From an uncultured Acidobacteriia bacterium (GTDB lineage Bacteria > Acidobacteriota > Terriglobia > Bryobacterales > Bryobacteraceae), in contig CAIUOG010000056.1 of assembly GCA_903900705.1 (NCBI GenBank), positions 1-58,762 of the forward strand: 58,762 bases of DNA, read 5' to 3'. Shown one piece after another: positions 34,415-42,543 of this stretch; within the stretch, counting starts at the first letter, position 1, and the number at the start of each line of letters is the position of its first letter. The notes beneath the pieces were generated by a model. That model was not told the DNA's origin, did no database searches, and was given only the letters and a program-made list of their open reading frames with translations. The position numbers were made by a program, and so were the translations under genes.

Positions 34415-35005
34415 GTGGACAGTTTACGCCTTGCAATTCCGCTCCTCGCCATCGCCCTTCTCACAGGTTCCGCGCCCGCCGCGCCACCGCTGCGTCTCGA
34501 ATCGCCCTGCGATCAAAAGGCCTTCCGGCGTTGGTTTACCTTCCTCGCCGAGTCCCGCTATTACGCGCGCAAACCGGTTCGCGACGTCTCCGATGGCGAT
34601 TCCCTCATCCGCTGGGCACGTCGCCACGCCCTCGCGCAACATGACAGGAACTGGTCCCGCAAACTCGAATTGCCCGTTTATCCGGTCATCCCCTCCGTCA
34701 GTACAGTAAGGGATATCCCGGAAACCGCCGCGCCCGTTCTCATCTCCCGCAACATCGCCGATGCCCAGCCCGGTGACCTGCTCTTCTATCGCAACCAATC
34801 CCGCCCCGCACACGTGATGGTCTTCATCGGCAGAAGTCAGGTCGTGCCTTCCCCGGGTGACTGGGTCATCTACGTTTCCGACCGCATCCACAAGGTCAGT
34901 CTCGACCACCTTCGCTCCGACCCCAGCCCCGACTGGCGGCCCGAACCGGACAATCCCGAGTTTCTCGGCGTCTGGCGTCTGGACCTTCTCAATTCCACAC
35001 CCTGA
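34415..35005 (+). CDS. Exported DUF1175-like (YfaT-type) protein
   Basis: A signal peptide is visible from the GTG at 34415 (VDSLRLAIPLLAIALLTGSAPA); a TTG at 34382 would add 11 residues and is the other possible start. The body has FRRWFTFLAESRYY, DGDSLIRWARRHALAQHD, DAQPGDLLFYRN and RPAHVMVFIG. This pattern resembles E. coli YfaT, DUF1175, whose gene sits beside the alpha-2-macroglobulin gene yfaS. The D-G-x-S-L-I-R and H-V-M-V-F-I-G parts recall an NlpC/P60-like fold in which Cys is replaced by Ser, but this is speculative. The MFS gene follows after 30 bases. Confidence 0.75.
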   Translation: MDSLRLAIPLLAIALLTGSAPAAPPLRLESPCDQKAFRRWFTFLAESRYYARKPVRDVSDGDSLIRWARRHALAQHDRNWSRKLELPVYPVIPSVSTVRDIPETAAPVLISRNIADAQPGDLLFYRNQSRPAHVMVFIGRSQVVPSPGDWVIYVSDRIHKVSLDHLRSDPSPDWRPEPDNPEFLGVWRLDLLNSTP

Positions 35006-35035
35006 ACCGCGCGACTGCGATATGCTCACAAGGAT

Positions 35036-36364
35036 ATGAACTCCTCCGCCCCGGTCCCGGTGGACCGCCACGCCGCGTATAACAAGTCCCGTCTCTTTCT
35101 CGTCAGCGTTCTCGCCCTCGTCATGGCCGGCGTCGCCGCCTCCATCCGCGCCGACATTGCGGGTGACCTGCAGAGGGTCTTCTTCGATCCCATCGACAAG
35201 GCGCATTCCGCCGAAATGATCGGCAGCGTCCTCGGCGTCCCCTTCCTCGGCTTTGCTTTCACCATCGCGATCGGCAGCCCGCTGCTCGACATGATCGGCA
35301 TGGGCCTGCTGCTGCCGCTCTCCGGCGTCTGCTTCATCATTGGGACTCTCACCATCCTCTTCGCTTCCAGCCTGGCTTCGGGCGCCGGCATCTACAACGT
35401 GATCTGGATCGGCGCCGTCATCACCGGCATCGGCTGGGGCCTCGTCGAGACTGTCGTGAACCCGCTCACCGCAACCGTCTATCCCGACGACAAGACCGGC
35501 AAGCTCAACGCGCTGCACGCCTGGTGGCCGGGCGGTCTCATCATCGGCGGCCTGCTCGGCTACGGACTCGGCCAGGCCGGCATCAGCTGGCAGATCAAGC
35601 TCGGCCTCGTGCTCATTCCCGCCATCGCCGTCGTGGTCCTTTGCCTCGGCCTGAAGTTCCCGCCCACCGAACGCGCGGCCTCCGGCGTCTCCATGGGCGA
35701 GATGTTCAAAGAACTGCTCAACCCCATGTTCCTGATCCTCTTCGCGTCCATGTTCCTCACCGCCGCTTCGGAACTTGCGCCCGGCCAGTGGGTCGACCTC
35801 GCGCTCACCCGCACCGTCCACATGCAGGGCATTCTGCTGCTCGTCTACGTCAGCGGCATCATGTTCGTCGCCCGGCACTTCGCCGGACCCATCGCGCACA
35901 AGCTTTCCCCCATCGGACTGCTTTGGATCTCCTGCCTGCTCGCCTCCCTCGGCCTGGTCGCACTCAGCCTCGCGAATTCCCCGGTCACCGGCATCCTCGC
36001 AGCCACCGTCTGGGGCTGCGGCGTCTGCTTCATGTGGCCCACCATGCTCGCCACCGCCTCCGAACGCTTCCCGCGCGGCGGAGCGCTGCTGATGGGCCTC
36101 ATGGGAACAGCCGGCACGCTCTCCATCACCTTCGTGTTGCCCAAGATGGGTCAGATCTTCGATACGAAGAAAGTGGAACTCGCCGGCAGTGACGCGGCCT
36201 TCAAAGCGCTCTCCGGTGAGAAGCTCGATTCCATCCTCGGCATGGCGTCACAGGCGTCATTCCAGGCCGTTGCCGTGCTGCCCGCCATCCTGCTGGTGGT
36301 GTTCGGCGGCATCTGGTTTTATGACCGCTCAAAGGGCGGCTTCAAAGCCACTAAACTGCACTAA
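35036..36364 (+). CDS. MFS transporter
   Basis: The 442-residue protein has about 12 hydrophobic helices and the general organisation of the major facilitator superfamily, most similar in feel to the fucose/glucose-galactose permease (FHS) group: FLGFAFTIAIGSPLLDMIGMG, GWGLVETVVNPLTATVYPDDKTGKLNALHAWWPGGLI region, with N-P-L and H-A-W-W-P as conserved parts. A sugar is the probable substrate. A ribosome site AAGGAT precedes the ATG. The gene ends at a strong bidirectional terminator shared with the convergent sugar isomerase-like gene. Confidence 0.87.
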   Translation: MNSSAPVPVDRHAAYNKSRLFLVSVLALVMAGVAASIRADIAGDLQRVFFDPIDKAHSAEMIGSVLGVPFLGFAFTIAIGSPLLDMIGMGLLLPLSGVCFIIGTLTILFASSLASGAGIYNVIWIGAVITGIGWGLVETVVNPLTATVYPDDKTGKLNALHAWWPGGLIIGGLLGYGLGQAGISWQIKLGLVLIPAIAVVVLCLGLKFPPTERAASGVSMGEMFKELLNPMFLILFASMFLTAASELAPGQWVDLALTRTVHMQGILLLVYVSGIMFVARHFAGPIAHKLSPIGLLWISCLLASLGLVALSLANSPVTGILAATVWGCGVCFMWPTMLATASERFPRGGALLMGLMGTAGTLSITFVLPKMGQIFDTKKVELAGSDAAFKALSGEKLDSILGMASQASFQAVAVLPAILLVVFGGIWFYDRSKGGFKATKLH

Positions 36365-36367
36365 ACC

Positions 36368-36412
36368 AAAAAAGGGGGGAAGGACGGAATGCCTCCGTCC
36401 TTCCCCCCTTTT
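36368..36412. terminator. Perfect bidirectional intrinsic terminator
   Basis: A perfect 15-base-pair stem GGGGGGAAGGACGGA / TCCGTCCTTCCCCCC (36374-36388 and 36394-36408) with a 5-base loop is flanked by six A on the left and four T on the right, so it works in both directions. It lies in the 60-base gap between two convergent genes. Confidence 0.95.
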
Positions 36413-36424
36413 CACTTACCATCT

Positions 36425-37291
36425 TCACGCCACCGCGTACTTCCGCGCGGCTTTGATAATCTGCGGAGCCAGTACCGGTATCGCGGTCTCCGGGTCTTTA
36501 TCCTCGTACTCCAGCGACACAAACCCTCGATAGCCACCCTTCGCAAACATCCCGAACAGCTTCTCGAAATCCGTCTTTTCCTTCTTACCGTCCGGCGTCG
36601 AAATCATCGCCTTGATGTGCGTGCTCACGGCATAAGGAATCGCCATCTCCACCTGCGCGTAGCCATCCTTCGGAAAGTTGCCCGCATCCAGGTTCATACC
36701 GGCCCACGGCGAATCGGTCTTCTTCACAATCTCAATCGTCGGCCCGGCATTCGTGGTCAGCCCGCCGTCGTCTTCCACGCCAAGGATGATGCCTTTGCTG
36801 CCCGCATACTCCGCGGCCCGCTTGAACGTTTCCACCGCCCAGTCGATCGCCTGCGCCTCGGTGGCGCCCTTTGGAATCGCGCCCCCGAACACACGGACAT
36901 GCGTGGCGCCCAGCTTCTCCGCCACATCCACCCACTTCTTCGTCTCGGCCACCTCAGCCGCCCGCAGTTCGGGAGTGGGCTGGCTCAGACGCACCCGCGC
37001 CGCCACACTGTAGAGGGAAATGCCGTTCTTATAGGCGGTACGACGCAGCGTTGCCAGGTATTGACTCGAAGTATCGGGGAACCAGTAGACCGTCGTATCC
37101 AGACCCTCAAACCCCAGGTCCGCTGTCAGACGGATCACGTCCTCGTAGGTCATCTTCTTAGCGGCCAGCAGGTCACGATAGGAATACGCAACCAGACCCG
37201 GGCGCAAACGGCCCTTAAAAGAAGTCTGCGCGGGAAGCTGAGAAGCCGCCGCCAGAGCGGGAATCGTCTTGAGAAGGGATCGTCTGTTCAT
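36425..37291 (-). CDS. Tat-exported sugar phosphate isomerase/epimerase family protein
   Basis: The protein has a Tat-like signal (MNRRSLLKTIPALAAASQLPAQ) and a TIM barrel of the AP endonuclease 2 / xylose isomerase-like group: LTADLGFEGLDTTVYWFPD, LGATHVRVFGGAIPKG, ILGVEDDGGLT, and GYRGFVSLEYEDKDPE near the C-terminus. The metal-binding acids are in VEDDGG, LDAGNF and SLEYE. Many such Tat proteins occur in Acidobacteria and Planctomycetes and act on sugars or inositols; the substrate is unknown. It is convergent with the MFS gene. Confidence 0.88.
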   Translation of the reverse strand: MNRRSLLKTIPALAAASQLPAQTSFKGRLRPGLVAYSYRDLLAAKKMTYEDVIRLTADLGFEGLDTTVYWFPDTSSQYLATLRRTAYKNGISLYSVAARVRLSQPTPELRAAEVAETKKWVDVAEKLGATHVRVFGGAIPKGATEAQAIDWAVETFKRAAEYAGSKGIILGVEDDGGLTTNAGPTIEIVKKTDSPWAGMNLDAGNFPKDGYAQVEMAIPYAVSTHIKAMISTPDGKKEKTDFEKLFGMFAKGGYRGFVSLEYEDKDPETAIPVLAPQIIKAARKYAVA

Positions 37292-37330
37292 TCGTGCACC
37301 GGATGAACAGAATATACACCCCGCGCGCGC

Positions 37331-38641
37331 CTACTTCAGCGCCGGACGATCTTTCTTGCGCACGCGCCCCCGGATCTTGATCTCAATCGGCGTCCCCAGA
37401 AATCCAAACCGTTTCCGCAGCTGATTCACCAGGAACCGCTCGTTCGAGAAGTGCAGGTCTCCCGCCTTATCCGTGAACATGATGAACGAGGGCGGGCGTA
37501 CGCCCGTCTGCGTAATGTACAGAATCTTGCGCTCTTCAAAGTGCAGGTCCGCCACAAACCGGTTCAGTTCACCCGTCGTCACGCGCTTCGTCGCCGATTC
37601 GTAGCATTCCTTGATCAGCGGGAACAACCGGCTCACGCCGGAGCCCATCTTCGCCGAAAGGAAAACCACCGGAGCATATTCGAGGAACTTCAGGTTGTAC
37701 CGCACGTCCTCTTCGAATTCTTTGCGCTTCCCCGTCGTGATCAGATCCCACTTGTTCACGCACAGAATCACAGACCGTCCGCCCTCATGCGCATACCCGG
37801 CAATCGTCGCGTCCAGACCAAGCACGCCTTCGCTCGCGTCCATCACCACAATCACCACGTCCGCCATGCGGATGTTGCGCCGCGCCATCACGACGCTCAG
37901 CTTCTCGGCCATCTCCTTCGTCTTGCCCTTGCGGCGGATACCGGCGGTGTCGATAAACGTGAAATGCACGCCATCGCGCATCACTTCCTCGTCCACCGAA
38001 TCCCGCGTCGTCCCCGCAACCGGCGAAACAATGGCGCGCTCTTCCCCCAGCAGCGCGTTCAGCAGCGTCGACTTCCCCGCGTTCGGGCGGCCAATAATCG
38101 CCACGCGAATCCGGTGATCTTCCGGCTCCTGAATGCTCTCCGGAATCCCGTCAGTCACATGATCCAGGAACAGATCCATCCCGAGCCCGTGCTCGGCCGA
38201 AACAGGAAAAATGTCTTTGATGCCGAGCGAGTAGAAATCATGCACCAGCGCTTCCTTCGCGCCGGTGTCGGCCTTGTTGACGCACAGTGTGGTCGGCTTG
38301 CCCAGCTTGCGCAGCATGGAAGCAAGCTCCAGGTCCGCGGAGCTGATCTCGCTGCGGCCATCCACCACGAAGATCACATGATGCGCCTTCTCCAGCGCGA
38401 CCTTCGCCTGTTTCAGAATCTGACTCGGAATGTATTCGGCGTCACTGACGACAATTCCACCCGTATCGATCAGTTCGAAGCGGCGGCCTTCATGGGTTCC
38501 GATACCGGAGAGGCGATCACGCGTAATCCCCGGTTCGTCGCCAACAATGGCGCGACGTTGTCCAGTGATCCGATTGAAGAGGGTAGACTTGCCGACGTTC
38601 GGCCTACCGACGATCACAATCGCCGGCAGTTCGTTAGGCAT
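37331..38641 (-). CDS. der: Ribosome biogenesis GTPase Der (EngA)
   Basis: Der is an essential GTPase with two tandem G domains that helps mature the 50S subunit. The first P-loop is GRPNVGKST near residue 12 and the second GRPNAGKST near residue 186; the matching DTGG / DTAG, NKAD / NKWD elements are present. The C-terminal KH-like domain (about 355-436) ends IEIKIRGRVRKKDRPALK-like. Length of 436 residues is normal. Its start codon is only 8 bases from that of the divergent helicase gene. Confidence 0.97.
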   Translation of the reverse strand: MPNELPAIVIVGRPNVGKSTLFNRITGQRRAIVGDEPGITRDRLSGIGTHEGRRFELIDTGGIVVSDAEYIPSQILKQAKVALEKAHHVIFVVDGRSEISSADLELASMLRKLGKPTTLCVNKADTGAKEALVHDFYSLGIKDIFPVSAEHGLGMDLFLDHVTDGIPESIQEPEDHRIRVAIIGRPNAGKSTLLNALLGEERAIVSPVAGTTRDSVDEEVMRDGVHFTFIDTAGIRRKGKTKEMAEKLSVVMARRNIRMADVVIVVMDASEGVLGLDATIAGYAHEGGRSVILCVNKWDLITTGKRKEFEEDVRYNLKFLEYAPVVFLSAKMGSGVSRLFPLIKECYESATKRVTTGELNRFVADLHFEERKILYITQTGVRPPSFIMFTDKAGDLHFSNERFLVNQLRKRFGFLGTPIEIKIRGRVRKKDRPALK

Positions 38642-38649
38642 TAACTGTC

Positions 38650-40653
38650 ATGATAGCAATGATGGGCGTGGTCTCGATAGCGGAGGGCCGGAAAGGGGTG
38701 CCGGGGGCGGGCCCGGTCGCGTCCGATTCCGCCGGGCAAAGCCGCGAAATCAAGCGCTTCTTCCTCCCCGGCGGCGCGCTCTCCGCCGCCCATCCGGGCT
38801 TCGAATCCCGGCCCGGCCAGATCGAAATGTCCCTCGCCGTGGATGACGCGCTTTCCCAGGGCCGCAAGCTGATCGTCGAAGCCGGCACCGGCACCGGCAA
38901 AACGCTCGCCTACCTCGTGCCCGCGCTGCTTTCCGAACGCCGCGTCGTGGTCTCCACCGGCACCAAGGCCCTCCAGGAACAGCTCTTCTTCCGCGATATC
39001 CCCTTCCTCGAAAAGGTCCTCGGCCGCCCCCTGCGCGTCTGCTACATGAAGGGCCGCGGCAACTACGCCTGCCGCCAGAAGATTTACGACGCCGAAAATA
39101 CCCCCATCCTCACCGGCCTCGAAGAAGTCAGCGACTTCCGCATCATCCAGGAATGGGAGCAGCAGACCGAATTCGGCGACCGCGCCGAGATTCGCGACCT
39201 TGCCGAAGACAGCACAGCCTGGGGCAAGATCGACGCCCGCTCCGAACTCTGCGCCGGCCAGAAGTGCAAACAGTACGAACGCTGCTTCATCACCCTGATG
39301 CACCAGCGCGCCGCCGAAGCCGACATCATCATCGTCAACCACCACCTCTTCTTCGCCGACCTCGCCGTCCGCCGCGACGAGATGGCTTCCATCCTGCCCG
39401 ACTACAACGCCGTCATCTTCGACGAAGCGCACGACATCGAGGACATCGCCGGCCAGTACTTCGGCTTCCAGATCAGCACCTATCGCATTCAGGAACTCCG
39501 CCGCGACATCGCCGTCCTCTCCCGCGCCCGCAAATTCGGCTCCGAGGAACTCGACCGCATCCTCATCCGCCTCGACGAAATCTCCCTCCAGTTCTTCGGC
39601 GCCCTCCCCGGTGGCGATGGCCGCGCCAGCTTCAACGGCCGCGAGAACTTCGTCCTCGAAAACCGCGAAACCTACGGCGACCTCCTCGCCGCCTTCGACC
39701 TCCTCATGAGCCACCTCAAGGTCATCGCGGAACCGCCCACCGAAGTCATACCCCTCTTCCGCCGCGCCCATGAGCTCCGCAACGCGCTCGAGTTCCTCAT
39801 CGAAGGGGCGGACCCCAGCTACGTCCACTGGATCGACAGGCGCGGCCGCAACGGCGTCTTTCTCCAGGCCACGCCCATCGACGTCGCGCACCTGCTCAAA
39901 GAGAACCTCTGGGAGAAAATCGACGCCGCCATCCTGACCTCCGCCACCCTCGCCGTCGCCGGCGGCTTCGACTACGTGCAGGCCCGCCTCGGTCTCGATC
40001 ACGCCCGCACCCTCGTCGTCCCCAGCCATTTCGACTACCAGAAGCAGGCGCTGCTCTACGTCCCCAGCCACCTGCCGCACCCCTCCAGCGCCGCCTACAT
40101 CAAGATGGCCAGTGACGAAATCCTGCGGATCCTCACCGCCAGCCGGGGCCGCGCCTTCGTTCTGTTCACCAGCTATTCGCAAATGCGCCAGGTCTACGAC
40201 CGCGTCTCGTTCAGCATCGAATACCCCGTTCTGCTGCAGGGCACCGCCCCGCGCATGGCACTGCTCGACGAATTCCGCCAGACCCCGAACTGCATTCTCT
40301 TCGCCACTTCCTCCTTCTGGCAGGGCGTCGACGTGCCGGGCGACCAGCTGAGCTGCGTTATCATTGATAAGTTGCCCTTTGCGGTTCCCAACGATCCGGT
40401 GGTAGAGGCTCGCATCCGCAATGTGCGCGAGGCGGGTGGAAATCCCTTCTACGACTACCAGATCCCGCAGGCCGCCATCGCCCTGAAGCAGGGGTTTGGG
40501 CGTCTGATCCGCACCGGGTCCGACCGGGGAGTGCTGGCGCTCCTCGATATCCGGATCACCCAACAACGTTACGGTCAGGTCTTTTTCGACAGCCTGCCCG
40601 ACTATTCGTTCAGCATGGAATTCAACGACGTGGAGAAGTTTTTCGATGTATGA
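38650..40653 (+). CDS. DinG-family ATP-dependent DNA helicase
   Basis: An XPD-like superfamily 2 helicase of 667 residues. Motif I is VEAGTGTGKTLAY near residue 81, motif Ia VVVSTGTKALQEQ, motif II DEAHDIED near residue 257, and the C-terminal motifs FVLFTSYSQM, FATSSFWQGVDVPG and QGFGRLIRTGSDRG. Four cysteines typical of the iron-sulfur cluster are visible: C in YMKGRGNYACRQK, then C in ELCAGQKCKQYERC. The first 35 residues are variable, so the start could be later. It overlaps queD by 8 bases. Confidence 0.93.
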   Translation: MIAMMGVVSIAEGRKGVPGAGPVASDSAGQSREIKRFFLPGGALSAAHPGFESRPGQIEMSLAVDDALSQGRKLIVEAGTGTGKTLAYLVPALLSERRVVVSTGTKALQEQLFFRDIPFLEKVLGRPLRVCYMKGRGNYACRQKIYDAENTPILTGLEEVSDFRIIQEWEQQTEFGDRAEIRDLAEDSTAWGKIDARSELCAGQKCKQYERCFITLMHQRAAEADIIIVNHHLFFADLAVRRDEMASILPDYNAVIFDEAHDIEDIAGQYFGFQISTYRIQELRRDIAVLSRARKFGSEELDRILIRLDEISLQFFGALPGGDGRASFNGRENFVLENRETYGDLLAAFDLLMSHLKVIAEPPTEVIPLFRRAHELRNALEFLIEGADPSYVHWIDRRGRNGVFLQATPIDVAHLLKENLWEKIDAAILTSATLAVAGGFDYVQARLGLDHARTLVVPSHFDYQKQALLYVPSHLPHPSSAAYIKMASDEILRILTASRGRAFVLFTSYSQMRQVYDRVSFSIEYPVLLQGTAPRMALLDEFRQTPNCILFATSSFWQGVDVPGDQLSCVIIDKLPFAVPNDPVVEARIRNVREAGGNPFYDYQIPQAAIALKQGFGRLIRTGSDRGVLALLDIRITQQRYGQVFFDSLPDYSFSMEFNDVEKFFDV

Positions 40654-41038
40654 AGTCGCTGTAGAACACACTTTCGCGGCGGGGCATGCCCTCCGCAACT
40701 ACCGGGGCAAGTGCGAGAACGTGCATGGCCACAACTACCGCGTCCAGGTCACCCTCCGCGGCGAAACCCTGGATAAAACCGGCATGCTGGCGGATTTCAC
40801 AGAGATGAAGCGCCTGCTGCGCGCCCTCTCCGAACCCCTCGACCATTTCTTCATCAACGACATTCCGCCGTTCGACGAACTCAACCCCACCGCTGAGAAC
40901 ATGGCCTGGTACTTCTGCACCAAAATGCAGGAGAATCTGAAACTCGATGTGCCGGTGGAAGTGGCGGAAGTGAAAGTCTGGGAAACAGACATCCAGTCCG
41001 CCACCTACCGGCCTCCGTCTACTCCTGCCAGTAAGTAA
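40646..41038 (+). CDS. queD: 6-carboxytetrahydropterin synthase / 6-pyruvoyl-tetrahydropterin synthase family
   Basis: QueD makes 6-carboxy-5,6,7,8-tetrahydropterin from dihydroneopterin triphosphate in the queuosine and archaeosine pathway. The zinc histidines are in FAAGHAL and VHGHNY, and the catalytic Cys is in KCENVHGHNY, spaced as in QueD. The late TAENMAWYF block with the conserved Glu is present, and the C-terminal V-K-V-W-E-T-D. The 130-residue length is normal. Its ATG lies inside the helicase stop region with an 8-base overlap, so the two are co-transcribed. No preQ1 riboswitch is evident. Confidence 0.93.
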   Translation: MYEVAVEHTFAAGHALRNYRGKCENVHGHNYRVQVTLRGETLDKTGMLADFTEMKRLLRALSEPLDHFFINDIPPFDELNPTAENMAWYFCTKMQENLKLDVPVEVAEVKVWETDIQSATYRPPSTPASK

Positions 41039-41345
41039 CGAGCAAACCTTCGCCCGCCACGTCGGCATCGATCACATACTCGGAAAGAACAATCGAGTTC
41101 GTCCCGTCCTGTGATTCGACACTGAAGTTTTCGGAAAAACCGCCCGACGCGTTCGGCCACAAAACGCGCGCCACGCCGCCAAGGGTTGCCTTCGTCATAC
41201 CGGCCGTTCCGATATAGGTCTTGCCCGTGAGCCCCGGAATCACCTGAAAGAAAAGCCTGGAGGCTTTGATCGTGGAATCAGTGGTGAGCGGAACGGGTGT
41301 GCCCGGCGTCGGAACGGAAACGCGGCCTTTGCAATTGATATTCAT
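41019..41345 (-). CDS. Unnamed small beta-rich protein, possibly virion-like
   Basis: The ATG at 41345 has a clear AAGGAG ribosome site, and the protein starts MNINCKGRVSVPTPGTPVPL, giving 108 residues; the frame opens 10 codons upstream. It lacks a signal peptide and membrane helices and looks all-beta: KTYIGTAGMTKATLGGVARVL, then NFSVESQDGTNSIVLSEY and VAGEGLLVTYWQE. The style resembles small phage structural or decoration proteins, but no other phage gene lies near, so this is only a resemblance. It overlaps the end of queD by 20 bases in convergent orientation. Confidence 0.68.
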   Translation of the reverse strand: MNINCKGRVSVPTPGTPVPLTTDSTIKASRLFFQVIPGLTGKTYIGTAGMTKATLGGVARVLWPNASGGFSENFSVESQDGTNSIVLSEYVIDADVAGEGLLVTYWQE

Positions 41346-41411
41346 CTGGTCTCCTTGACCGCATGCTAGGCGCACACGCCCTGGGCCGCCGCTTCAGCCC
41401 GGCTTCAAACC

Positions 41412-41423
41412 ATTGATATCAAT
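41412..41423. promoter_or_regulatory. Perfect palindrome ATTGATATCAAT
   Basis: A 12-base perfect palindrome, AT-rich in a GC-rich region, lies about 67 bases upstream of the small unknown gene at 41345 and 31 bases beyond the epimerase stop codon. It could be an operator for a dimeric regulator, or chance. Confidence 0.35.
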
Positions 41424-41453
41424 CGCAATTCCGCTGAAAAATACTTGTGACTC

Positions 41454-42458
41454 TTACGCCTGCCCCGCCGGACGCACCAACTCCCGCGCCTGCCGGATCA
41501 GCTTGTCTTCAAGAGCAAAATCCAGCTTCCGCTCCGGCGCATGCTTCAGGTACCACTTGTGCGTCTCCCGCAGCCCCACCGCAAACGGCGTCAGAGCCAC
41601 GTTCAGCACGCGCTTCACCCGCCCCACGGCTTCCGTAATCGGCGGCAGGTCGTAATACTGCCCGAAGTACAGTGGCTCCTGGAACACGTTCCCGCCCGCC
41701 CGCGCAATCATCTCCCGCGGCACGCGCACCGTGGTCGGCGTCTTCCCCACCACCTTCGCGAACTCGTTCACCACTTCCACCTGCGTCAGCGGCTTCTCAT
41801 CCGCCACATTGAACGCCCGGCCCGGCGCCGTGTGCTTCTCCAGCGCATTGAAGCACGCCTCCACCAGATCGTGCACATAAACGAACTGCATCAGCCGGTT
41901 GCCATCGCCGGGAATAATAATCGGTCGGTCCAGCTTCAGCCGGTCCCAGAAAAACGCCTCGCGGTAAAACGGATTCTCCGGCCCGTACACAAACGGCGGC
42001 CGCATCGTCACCACCGGAAATCGCGACTCGTGGAACATCCGGAACAGCGCGCGCTCACTGCCCGCCTTGTTCCGCACATAGTCGTTCGAATTCAGGTCGG
42101 ACGCCAGCGGATCGTCCTCCGCATGGTTCAGACCATCGCCATACGCGGCAATGCTGGACATGAAGATGTACCGCGTCAGATCGCCCGGCACGGCCTTCGC
42201 CGTCGCTTCCACCTGCTGCGCCGTCGTGCCGCGCTCCCAGTCGTAAGCAATGTCGTAGACCGCATCAAAGCGCATCCCCGCCAGCGCCTCACGGATCGAC
42301 TTCGCATCGTTCCGGTCGCCGACCGCGTTCTTTACCTTGCGGCCAAACGGATGCTCCGGCTTCCGGTGCAGAATGGTGACCTCGTGACCAGCCGACAGCA
42401 GCCTCTTCACAAGCAGTTTTCCGATGAACAGCGTTCCACCGATTACGAGCACTCGCAT
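41454..42458 (-). CDS. NAD-dependent epimerase/dehydratase (extended SDR)
   Basis: A 334-residue extended SDR with the nucleotide-binding start VLVIGGTLFIGKLLVKRLL and a sugar-nucleotide type pattern: YGPENPFYREAFFWDRL, DGNRLMQFVYVHDLVEACFNAL, GRAFNVADEKPLTQVEVV. The glycine motif reads G-G-T-x-F-I-G, a common variant in atypical extended SDRs. The usual Y-x-x-x-K is not evident in its normal place (the region reads SSIAAYGDGLN), so catalysis may differ or be absent. It lies 85 bases after the inositol phosphate synthase gene on the same strand. Confidence 0.85.
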   Translation of the reverse strand: MRVLVIGGTLFIGKLLVKRLLSAGHEVTILHRKPEHPFGRKVKNAVGDRNDAKSIREALAGMRFDAVYDIAYDWERGTTAQQVEATAKAVPGDLTRYIFMSSIAAYGDGLNHAEDDPLASDLNSNDYVRNKAGSERALFRMFHESRFPVVTMRPPFVYGPENPFYREAFFWDRLKLDRPIIIPGDGNRLMQFVYVHDLVEACFNALEKHTAPGRAFNVADEKPLTQVEVVNEFAKVVGKTPTTVRVPREMIARAGGNVFQEPLYFGQYYDLPPITEAVGRVKRVLNVALTPFAVGLRETHKWYLKHAPERKLDFALEDKLIRQARELVRPAGQA

Positions 42459-42543
42459 CGTGTTTTCGCCCCTGAAAGTCCGGCCCGGTCCCCCCTCGTC
42501 CTGTTAGACGCGGCGGAACCGAAACCGTCAGCAACCCCTTGAT

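Noticed and set aside
34424-35899. 491-residue minus-strand frame across the DUF1175 and MFS genes
   Set aside because: It spans two real genes and has Asp/Glu/Gly-rich shadow composition.
38796-38810. GGGCTTCGAATCCCG resembling the T-arm of a tRNA
   Set aside because: It lies within the helicase coding frame, and no acceptor or anticodon arms fit around it.
38641-40698. 685-residue minus-strand open frame antisense to the helicase gene
   Set aside because: The plus-strand helicase is clear. The antisense frame is an effect of GC-rich third codon positions and shows repetitive Val/Gly/Ala/Glu composition without a domain.
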